Assembly: GCA_009699665.1 (NCBI GenBank)
Contig: WLNS01000072.1
Coordinates: 1-6,982 of the forward strand
Source of the DNA: Actinomycetota bacterium
GTDB lineage: Bacteria; Actinomycetota; Actinomycetes; Actinomycetales; Microbacteriaceae
Length of the DNA stretch: 6,982 bases
Direction of reading: 5' to 3'
Part shown: piece after piece, positions 1 to 5,214 of the stretch
How the letters are laid out: each line of letters opens with the position of its first letter
Position numbering within the stretch: the stretch's first letter is position 1
The notes under the pieces: model-generated
Database searches by the model: none
What the model saw: the letters and a program-made list of their open reading frames with translations, nothing else
Told to the model about the DNA's origin: nothing
Position numbers and translations under genes: made by a program

Positions 1-173
1 CGGGTGGCCACATCGATGACGCCTTTGACCGCCTCCTGACACTTTTTCCGACGTGCGACCCGGATGCCAAAGATCGAGTGCGCGGTCACCTCGTGGCGCT
101 CTTTTCTGTGGTCGGTGCTGCCGATGCGCGCGTGGCCGCCGCCCGCTCGCGCCTGACAAACCTGCTCTTTTAG
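1..173 (+). CDS. C-terminal end of a YbbN-like thioredoxin/TPR protein (5' end outside window)
   Basis: An open frame beginning at base 3 runs for 56 codons to TAG at 171-173. The peptide begins GGHIDDAFDRLLTLFPTCDP and ends in an Ala/Arg-rich helix closing with RLTNLLF. This matches the usual C-terminus of actinobacterial co-chaperone YbbN-like proteins: an N-terminal thioredoxin fold followed by TPR-like helices, with a final 'G...AF..LL.LFP.LD...R...R..L..LF..VG..D.....AR..L..LL' pattern. The family is thought to act in the cytoplasm as a redox-linked chaperone, but the thioredoxin domain lies outside the window, so the CxxC state is unknown. It ends 52 bases before the desulfurase. The assignment rests on the tail only and is recalled from family memory. 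Confidence 0.62.
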   Translation, partial: GGHIDDAFDRLLTLFPTCDPDAKDRVRGHLVALFSVVGAADARVAAARSRLTNLLF

Positions 174-225
174 TGCTGAGTGGTTCGTTAACTACAGCGC
201 ACCCACCTCGACTGACGGGCACATC

Positions 226-1386
226 ATGAGCACATATCTCGACCACGCGGCGTCAACGCCCGTTCGGGATGTGGCTCGCGTCGCTTATGTTGATGCGCTG
301 CGGAATTGTGGCAATCCGTCATCGGTGCATCGCGACGGACAGGCCGCTCGTGCGATTGTCGAGGACGCTCGCGAGCGGGTGGCCCGACACTTTGATGCGG
401 ATCCCGTTGAGGTGATCTTTACATCCGGTGGAACCGAGTCGGTGAATCTCGGTATCGCCGGGCTGTTTCGGGCTCGCCATCGCGCTAAGGGGAGGCGACG
501 ACGCGTTATCGTTCCCGAGGCCGAGCATCACGCGACCCTCGATACCGTCACGGCGCTGGCGCACGAGGGCGCCGATATCGAGTGGATCGCGGTAGACGCC
601 GATGGTCTTATCGATACCGTCGCCTGGCAGCGCGCGTTTCACGACACTCCGGAATCCATTGCCTGTGCCACCGCGCTGGCGGCCAACAACGAGGTGGGAA
701 CAGTGCAACCCTGGCGCGAGCTCTGTCTCGTCGCGCGTGATGCCGGTGTTCCGTTCCACCTCGATGGTGTTGCTGCACTCGGACACGTTCCCCTCGCGTT
801 GCGGCCCGCATCGGCGGTTAGTCTGTCGGGCCACAAGATAGGCGCGGTACCCGGCGTCGGGGTTCTCTTGGTCGATCGCGGCATATCACCCGAGGCCATT
901 ATTCACGGCGGTGGTCAACAGCGGGGACTTCGCTCGGGAACCATGGACGCACCCGCCGCGGCCAGCTTTGCCGCTGCACTCGATGAGCTTGAACGCGAGC
1001 GGGATGCCGAGGTGGCCAGAATCCGGTTACTGAGCGAGAGCCTGTGGGCGCAAATTCTGCAGGCTGTGCCGCAGGCAGTTCCCCGAGGTTCACGCACCTC
1101 TCGCCTCGAGCACAATCTCAACTTCACGTTCCCCGGTTGTCAAAGCGACAGCCTGCTTTTCCTGTTGGATGAGCAGGGCATCTCGGTTTCGACAGGTTCA
1201 GCCTGTCAGGCCGGTGTGGCCCAGCCGTCCCACGTGCTGATGGCAATGGGCCTGAGTGAAGATGACTCCTCGAGCGCGCTGCGCATCACGCTGGGACACA
1301 CCACGAGCCAGACCGATGTCGACGCGCTGGTCGCGGCTCTGCCGCGAGCCTATGAGCTCGCGCTGGTTGCTGGCCGAACGGCTTAA
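226..1386 (+). CDS. iscS: Cysteine desulfurase (IscS/NifS/YrvO family, class V aminotransferase fold)
   Basis: This 386-residue PLP enzyme removes sulfur from L-cysteine, giving alanine and a protein persulfide. Family landmarks are in order: N-terminal YLDHAASTPV, GNPSSVH at residues 29-35, FTSGGTESVNLGI near 65-77, the PLP-stacking histidine in EAEHHA (about residue 101), NNEVGTVQP (154-162), Asp180 that should contact the pyridine nitrogen, Lys204 in SGHK as the Schiff-base lysine, GGGQQRGLRSGT (228-239), and catalytic Cys327 in STGSACQAG. Length is normal. The start at 226 places YLDHAAS at the very N-terminus, as expected; the upstream Shine-Dalgarno is weak. One oddity is Ala183 where the family usually has a PLP-contacting Gln (DGVAA instead of DAVQA). 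The gene lies 10 bases before mnmA, which points to a role as sulfur donor for tRNA thiolation, as in the B. subtilis YrvO-MnmA pair. Whether it also serves Fe-S assembly cannot be told. The symbol follows the actinobacterial iscS-mnmA neighbourhood; nifS would be equally defensible. Confidence 0.93.
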   Translation: MSTYLDHAASTPVRDVARVAYVDALRNCGNPSSVHRDGQAARAIVEDARERVARHFDADPVEVIFTSGGTESVNLGIAGLFRARHRAKGRRRRVIVPEAEHHATLDTVTALAHEGADIEWIAVDADGLIDTVAWQRAFHDTPESIACATALAANNEVGTVQPWRELCLVARDAGVPFHLDGVAALGHVPLALRPASAVSLSGHKIGAVPGVGVLLVDRGISPEAIIHGGGQQRGLRSGTMDAPAAASFAAALDELERERDAEVARIRLLSESLWAQILQAVPQAVPRGSRTSRLEHNLNFTFPGCQSDSLLFLLDEQGISVSTGSACQAGVAQPSHVLMAMGLSEDDSSSALRITLGHTTSQTDVDALVAALPRAYELALVAGRTA

Positions 1387-1389
1387 ACT
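1384..1389 (+). promoter_or_regulatory. Possible -10 hexamer TAAACT for a leaderless mnmA transcript
   Basis: TAAACT fits the actinobacterial TANNNT -10 consensus and ends 7 bases before the mnmA ATG at 1397, the spacing at which transcription would begin on or near the A of the start codon. No Shine-Dalgarno sequence lies between it and the ATG. It overlaps the stop codon of the desulfurase gene. No convincing -35 box is seen at 16-18 bases upstream. Inference only; mnmA may simply be read through from the gene before. Confidence 0.35.
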
Positions 1390-1396
1390 AGTCAAC

Positions 1397-2530
1397 ATGC
1401 GGGTATTGGCAGCAATGAGTGGTGGCGTTGACTCTGCCGTCGCAGCGGCTCGTGCCGTCGACGCCGGTCACGACGTGGTCGGAGTGCACCTTGCACTGAG
1501 CCGCATGCCCGGCACTCTGCGCACCGGATCACGTGGCTGCTGCACTATCGAGGACTCGATGGACGCCCAGCGGGCAGCCACCAAGCTCGGCATTCCCTAC
1601 TACGTGTGGGACTTTAGTGAACGCTTCCGCGCAGACGTGGTTGATGACTTCATCGCCGAATATCAGGCCGGTCGCACCCCCAACCCCTGCATGCGATGTA
1701 ACGAGCGCATCAAATTTGACGCGCTTATGGAAAAGGCACTGGCACTCGGTTTCGATGCCGTGTGCACGGGCCACTACGCCACGATAATCACAAACGACGC
1801 CGGCCAGCGCGAACTGCACCGCGCGAGCGCGTGGGCTAAAGACCAGTCGTATGTTCTGGGTGTGCTCACCTCACACCAGCTCGCCCACGTCATGTTTCCC
1901 CTCGGCGAAACACCGTCCAAGGCCGACGTTCGGGCCGAGGCCGAGACCCGAGGGCTCTCGGTAGCCCAGAAGCCCGACAGCCACGACATCTGCTTCATTC
2001 CCGATGGCGACACCCGGGGATGGCTTGAGGAGCGCCTGGGCGCCCATGACGGTCCGATTGTCGATACTGCCGGCAACGATTTAGGAACCCACGCCGGAGC
2101 GGCCGGTTTCACCGTGGGACAGCGCAAAGGCCTCGATATCAAAATTCCCTCGGCCGACGGTCGCCCGCGCTTCGTATTGGCGGTGCGTCCCGCAACGAAC
2201 ACGGTAGTGGTCGGGCCCCGGGAATCCCTCGATCTTGCCGAGATTGCGGGCAACGTTTTTTCGTGGTGCGGTGACGAACCCGCCGACCTCGCTCACGGAA
2301 TTGCCGTTCATGTGCAGATTCGCGCGCACGCAGATCCGGTGCCGGCAACCGCACGGTTGGCCACAGGGGCAACCGGAGAGACCGAGATTGTGGTGTGCCC
2401 CGACTCGCCACTCAATTCGGTTTCGCCCGGTCAGACGGCGGTGCTTTACGCCGACACCCGGGTGCTCGGCCAGTTCACCATAGCGCGCACTGTTGCCGTG
2501 CCGTTGTCCGTCCCCGCGCTGGTTGAGTAG
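1397..2530 (+). CDS. mnmA: tRNA-specific 2-thiouridylase MnmA
   Basis: The 377-residue product thiolates uridine-34 in the anticodon wobble position of tRNA-Lys, -Glu and -Gln, using ATP to adenylate the uridine and a persulfide as sulfur source. Visible motifs: the PP-loop SGGVDS at residues 8-13, GCCTIEDSMDA (47-57), TPNPCMRCNERIKF (94-107) with Cys101 as the expected catalytic cysteine, the tRNA-proximal GHYA (125-128), KDQSYVLGVL (148-157), HDICFIPDGD (196-205) with Cys199 as the persulfide-bearing partner, and GFTVGQRKGL in the central domain, followed by the C-terminal beta-barrel ending VLGQFTIART. The frame is open upstream to 1256, but family alignment requires the start at 1397, where MRVLAAMSGG begins. 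It lies 10 bases after the cysteine desulfurase, its likely sulfur donor. The last three codons and the stop (L-V-E-TAG) are made of an interspersed repeat, so the natural C-terminus may have been replaced. Confidence 0.96.
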   Translation: MRVLAAMSGGVDSAVAAARAVDAGHDVVGVHLALSRMPGTLRTGSRGCCTIEDSMDAQRAATKLGIPYYVWDFSERFRADVVDDFIAEYQAGRTPNPCMRCNERIKFDALMEKALALGFDAVCTGHYATIITNDAGQRELHRASAWAKDQSYVLGVLTSHQLAHVMFPLGETPSKADVRAEAETRGLSVAQKPDSHDICFIPDGDTRGWLEERLGAHDGPIVDTAGNDLGTHAGAAGFTVGQRKGLDIKIPSADGRPRFVLAVRPATNTVVVGPRESLDLAEIAGNVFSWCGDEPADLAHGIAVHVQIRAHADPVPATARLATGATGETEIVVCPDSPLNSVSPGQTAVLYADTRVLGQFTIARTVAVPLSVPALVE

Positions 2531-2538
2531 TCGCGAAG
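2518..2538 (+). repeat. Interspersed element, copy 1 (partial), overlapping the mnmA stop
   Basis: The 5' half of the element (GCTGGTTGAGTAG, then TCGCGAAG) is identical to copies 2 and 3. From 2539 the sequence departs and the distal CGTATCGAAA arm is missing, although a CTATT similar to that after copy 2 recurs at 2553-2557. The TAG within GGTTGAGTAG is the mnmA stop codon. Confidence 0.85.
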
Positions 2539-2557
2539 AACCTGATGACCCCCTATT

Positions 2558-2595
2558 GCTGGTTGAGTAGTCGCGAAGCGACGTATCGAAACTAT
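2558..2595 (+). repeat. Interspersed element, copy 2 (full 38-base unit)
   Basis: A 38-base unit with arms GCTGGTTGAGTAG and CGTATCGAAACTAT around a short perfect hairpin, GTCGC-GAA-GCGAC at 2570-2582. It is base-for-base identical to copy 3. It carries no T-run, so it does not look like an intrinsic terminator. Elements with these two arms are, from memory, dispersed in many Microbacteriaceae genomes, usually between genes; their function is not known to me. Confidence 0.9.
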
Positions 2596-2599
2596 TCCT

Positions 2600-2637
2600 G
2601 CTGGTTGAGTAGTCGCGAAGCGACGTATCGAAACTAT
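2600..2637 (+). repeat. Interspersed element, copy 3 (full 38-base unit), just upstream of ligA
   Basis: Identical to copy 2 at all 38 positions and 42 bases downstream of it, with its hairpin GTCGC-GAA-GCGAC at 2612-2624. It ends 14 bases before the ligA ATG. Its last bases, with the next two, supply an in-frame TGA (2637-2639) that rules out any upstream extension of ligA. The identity of copies 2 and 3 points to recent duplication or gene conversion. Confidence 0.9.
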
Positions 2638-2651
2638 GAGCGACTCACCTC

Positions 2652-4760
2652 ATGAACTCAACCCCCAATTTCGTCACATCTTTTGATGATGCCCTCGCCG
2701 AAGCGCAGTCTCTCAGCGAGCGCATCGAGCAGGCACGCCTCGCCTACTATGAGCGCAACGAGAGCGTCATTGCCGATGTCGAGTACGACGCGCTGATGCG
2801 CCGACTCGAAGAGCTCGAGTCGGCCTACCCCCAGCTGCAGGGGCAGGATTCACCCACGCTGTCGGTGGGCGGCCGAGTGGCATCCACGTTCGACCCGGTA
2901 ACGCACGCCGAGCGCATGATGAGCCTCGACAACGTCTTTGACGAGGCTCAGTTTTTAGCCTGGTACGACCGCGTGGCCAAGGATTCGGCGGCCACGCCCC
3001 GGCTGCTGTGCGAGCTCAAGATTGATGGCCTCGCCATCTCACTCACCTACGTCGACGGCCGGCTCACCCGGGCGGCAACGCGCGGCGACGGCGTCGTGGG
3101 TGAAGACGTCACCGCGAACGTGATGACCATCGCTGGCATCCCGCACAAACTCAGCGTGAGTGAAGGCGGTCCAGCAATTCCGCCGCTGGTTGAGGTGCGC
3201 GGCGAGATCTTCTTTCCGGTTGAGGCCTTCCACCAACTCAACGAGCAGTTGGCCGAGGCTGACGAAAAGGTTTTTGCCAATCCACGTAACGCGGCATCGG
3301 GTTCGCTGCGTCAAAAGGATGCCAGCAAGACGGCGGGCCGCCCCCTGCGCATGCTGGTGCACGGCATCGGCGCCTGGACCGATGTGCCGGTGACCACACA
3401 GTCCGACGTGTACGGTGTGCTCGCCCGGTGGGGGCTGCCGGTCTCGACGCATTTTCGCGTGGTTGACGGTCCGGATGCCGCCATAGCTTTCATTCGTGAG
3501 ACGGGTGCGGCCCGAGATGCGGTGGAACACGAGATTGACGGCATCGTCATCAAGGTTGACGAGTTGGCTGTGCAGCGCGAGTTGGGCGCCACCTCGCGCG
3601 CACCGCGCTGGGCGATCGCCTACAAATACCCACCCGAGCAGGTCAATACGAAGCTCATCGATGTTCGCGTCAGCGTGGGCCGTACCGGACGGGCCACGCC
3701 CTACGCCGTGGTTGAACCGGTCAAGGTCGCGGGTTCGACCGTGGAGTTTGCCACTTTGCACAACCAAGAGGTCGTGCGCGCCAAGGGTGTGCTCATCGGA
3801 GACACCATCGTGATCCGCAAGGCTGGCGACGTGATTCCCGAGGTGCTCGGGCCCGTGCTCGAACTGCGCGACGGATCGGAACGTGCCTTCGTGATGCCCA
3901 CGGGCTGCCCGGAGTGCGGTGCGCCTCTCGCCCCGGCCGCAGAGGGCGACATCGACCTGCGCTGCCCGAACGCGCGCAGTTGTCCGGCACAGGTGCGCGG
4001 GCGCGTGGAGCACATCGGCAGCCGTGGTGGTCTCGACATCGAGGGGCTGGGTGAGGTTTCTGCTGCCGCACTCACGAATCACCTCGACGGTGCCACACCG
4101 CCCCTCGAGACTGAGGCCAAGCTTTTTGCACTCACCCTCGACGACCTCATGGCGGTCGATTATTTCTGCAATAAAGATGGCAGCGCATCCAAGAATGCCC
4201 TCGAACTTCTGGCGAACCTCGAGGTCGCCAAGACTAAGCCGCTATGGCGACTGCTCGTCTCGCTCAACATTCGGCACGTGGGGCCGGTAGCCGCCCGGGC
4301 TCTTGCTGATTACTTTGGATCGCTCGACGCGATCCGAGAGGCAAATACCGAAGACCTCGCTGCGGTCGACGGCGTGGGTGTCATCATCGCCGAGTCGCTC
4401 GTGCGTTGGTTCGATGTCGACTGGCATCGCGACATCGTTGCCGCGTGGACCACGGCGGGCGTGCAGTGGAACACGCCTGGCCACGCCGGCCCTGGCGCCC
4501 GCGCTCGGGTGGACGGCCCCTGTTCGGGTCTCACGATCGTAGCCACCGGCTCCCTCGAGGGATACACGCGCGAGGGCGCCGAGGAGGCCATCATCGCCGC
4601 CGGAGGAAAACCGGCATCGAGCGTCTCCAAAAAGACTGACTTTGTAGCCGCCGGTCCGGGCGCGGGATCAAAGCTCGCCAAGGCCGAAGAGCTCGGTATT
4701 CCCGTGCTCGATGCGGCCGGCTTTACGCGCTTGCTGACCGGTGGACCGGCCGCCGTCTAG
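2652..4760 (+). CDS. ligA: NAD+-dependent DNA ligase LigA
   Basis: The enzyme seals nicks in duplex DNA, joining Okazaki fragments and finishing repair, using NAD+ as adenylate donor. At 702 residues it is a full-length member. Domains in order: Ia NAD+-binding helices (about 10-75, with the AYYE...VEYDALMRRLEELE pattern), adenylation domain with catalytic Lys123 in ELKIDG, TRGDGVVGEDVT (143-154), NPRNAASGSLRQKD (210-223), EIDGIVIKVD (294-303) and the AIAYKYPPE motif (321-329); an OB fold with VSVGRTGRATPYAVVEPV and RKAGDVIPEV; a four-cysteine zinc finger at Cys419, Cys422, Cys438 and Cys444; helix-hairpin-helix repeats (about 460-590); and a C-terminal BRCT domain (about 622-695). An in-frame TGA at 2637 and the absence of other start codons fix the start at 2652. 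No good Shine-Dalgarno precedes it (ACTCACCTC). No inactivating change is seen. Confidence 0.97.
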   Translation: MNSTPNFVTSFDDALAEAQSLSERIEQARLAYYERNESVIADVEYDALMRRLEELESAYPQLQGQDSPTLSVGGRVASTFDPVTHAERMMSLDNVFDEAQFLAWYDRVAKDSAATPRLLCELKIDGLAISLTYVDGRLTRAATRGDGVVGEDVTANVMTIAGIPHKLSVSEGGPAIPPLVEVRGEIFFPVEAFHQLNEQLAEADEKVFANPRNAASGSLRQKDASKTAGRPLRMLVHGIGAWTDVPVTTQSDVYGVLARWGLPVSTHFRVVDGPDAAIAFIRETGAARDAVEHEIDGIVIKVDELAVQRELGATSRAPRWAIAYKYPPEQVNTKLIDVRVSVGRTGRATPYAVVEPVKVAGSTVEFATLHNQEVVRAKGVLIGDTIVIRKAGDVIPEVLGPVLELRDGSERAFVMPTGCPECGAPLAPAAEGDIDLRCPNARSCPAQVRGRVEHIGSRGGLDIEGLGEVSAAALTNHLDGATPPLETEAKLFALTLDDLMAVDYFCNKDGSASKNALELLANLEVAKTKPLWRLLVSLNIRHVGPVAARALADYFGSLDAIREANTEDLAAVDGVGVIIAESLVRWFDVDWHRDIVAAWTTAGVQWNTPGHAGPGARARVDGPCSGLTIVATGSLEGYTREGAEEAIIAAGGKPASSVSKKTDFVAAGPGAGSKLAKAEELGIPVLDAAGFTRLLTGGPAAV

Positions 4761-4876
4761 CGCTGCGAAAATAAGATCGTGATGACCGAATTCACCTACG
4801 ACACGTCGTCATCGCTGAACGGCTTTGTCGCCGACCACGCAAACTCGCTCGAGTGGCTCTTCGCGGTGCATGTCTC

Positions 4877-4891
4877 GGCGGGCAGCCCGCC
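4877..4891 (+). other. Perfect GC-rich inverted repeat upstream of gatC
   Basis: GGCGGG-CAG-CCCGCC forms a 6-bp perfect stem with a 3-base loop. It lies inside the end of the DHFR-like remnant and 5 bases before the possible gatC -10 box. It is followed by ATCGTTAG rather than a T-run, so it is not a typical intrinsic terminator. It could be a weak attenuator, a protein-binding site or a deletion scar. Confidence 0.5.
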
Positions 4892-4896
4892 ATCGT

Positions 4897-4902
4897 TAGG
4901 CT
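4897..4902 (+). promoter_or_regulatory. Possible -10 hexamer TAGGCT for gatCAB
   Basis: TAGGCT fits TANNNT and ends 9 bases before the gatC ATG, giving a leaderless or almost leaderless message. A GAGG at 4904-4907 lies only 4 bases from the ATG, rather close for a Shine-Dalgarno. No clear -35 box is visible. It is the only plausible promoter near the head of the gatCAB operon, and this placement would separate gatCAB transcription from ligA. Confidence 0.4.
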
Positions 4903-4911
4903 AGAGGTGCC

Positions 4912-5214
4912 ATGTCAGACATCTCTGAAGACCGCGTTCGTCACCTCGCTGGGCTTGCCCGCATCAACCTGACCGACGCTGAGGTTACCCATCTCACCGC
5001 CGAGCTCAGCAAAATCGTCGATGTGGTCGCTACCGTAAGCGCCGCCGCTACCGACGACATTCCGGCAACGAGTCATCCGATTCCGCTGTCGAATGTGTAT
5101 CGCGACGATGTGGTGACAGACGACGTGCTCTCGACTGAGCAGGCACTCTCGGGGGCGCCCGAGCGCGACGGCGCTCGTTTCAAAGTTTCGGCCATCCTGG
5201 GCGAGGAACAGTAG
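4912..5214 (+). CDS. gatC: Asp-tRNA(Asn)/Glu-tRNA(Gln) amidotransferase subunit C
   Basis: GatC is the small subunit that wraps around and holds GatA and GatB together; it has no active site. The 100-residue product is of the usual size. The N-terminal helical hairpin (VRHLAGLARINLTDAEVTHLTAELSKIVD in two blocks, about 9-37) and the C-terminal signature APERDGARFKVSAILGEEQ (about 82-100) are textbook for actinobacterial GatC. The ATG at 4912 is favoured because SDISEDRVRHLAGLARI begins directly after it. It heads the gatC-gatA-gatB operon, and its TAG shares one base with the GTG of gatA, which suggests translational coupling. Confidence 0.96.
   Translation: MSDISEDRVRHLAGLARINLTDAEVTHLTAELSKIVDVVATVSAAATDDIPATSHPIPLSNVYRDDVVTDDVLSTEQALSGAPERDGARFKVSAILGEEQ
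5203..5207 (+). promoter_or_regulatory. Ribosome binding site of gatA (decides the GTG start)
   Basis: GAGGA lies 6 bases before the GTG at 5214, within the last codons of gatC. No better start lies nearby in frame, and the TAGTG overlap agrees with coupled translation. Confidence 0.7.

Larger units (their letters stand above)
4782..4904 (+). pseudogene. N-terminal remnant of a dihydrofolate reductase/RibD C-terminal domain-like protein
   Basis: A 40-codon frame (ATG 4782, TAG 4902-4904) lies between ligA and gatC. Its start, MTEFTYDTSSSLNGFVADHA, followed by NSLEWLFAV, matches the N-terminus of the 'dihydrofolate reductase family' (YyaP/RibD C-terminal fold): a first beta strand, a 'T.S.DG.IA' type turn and 'SL.WLF'. 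Such proteins usually run to about 180-190 residues. After about residue 29 the likeness is lost (HVSAGSPPSLG) and a stop follows, so roughly 150 codons are missing. The nucleotide-binding and catalytic parts are absent, so no enzyme activity is expected. A TAAGAT hexamer at 4772-4777, just before the ATG, could be its old promoter. The other possibility is a short peptide gene under its own selection, which I think less likely. Confidence 0.72.

Noticed and set aside
1256..1396. A 47-residue N-terminal extension of MnmA from an upstream ATG
   Set aside because: The extension overlaps the conserved end of the desulfurase in another frame, has an Arg/Ser/Trp-rich composition typical of shadow reading, and MnmA homology begins exactly at the ATG at 1397.
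2570..2624. Intrinsic terminators formed by the element hairpins after mnmA
   Set aside because: Stems are only 5 bp and no T-run follows either one, so termination is not supported.
2518..2637. CRISPR array
   Set aside because: Only two full copies plus one partial copy are present, with spacers of about 4 bases or less, no cas genes, and the same element appears in reverse at gatA.
2636..2675. A start at ATG 2636 at the end of element copy 3
   Set aside because: It is out of frame with ligA and reaches a stop after about 13 codons.
3039..4082. A 347-codon open frame on the minus strand inside ligA
   Set aside because: It is antisense to strongly conserved LigA sequence. Its product is rich in His, Arg and Thr without any domain I recognise, as expected from reversed high-GC codons with few stops.
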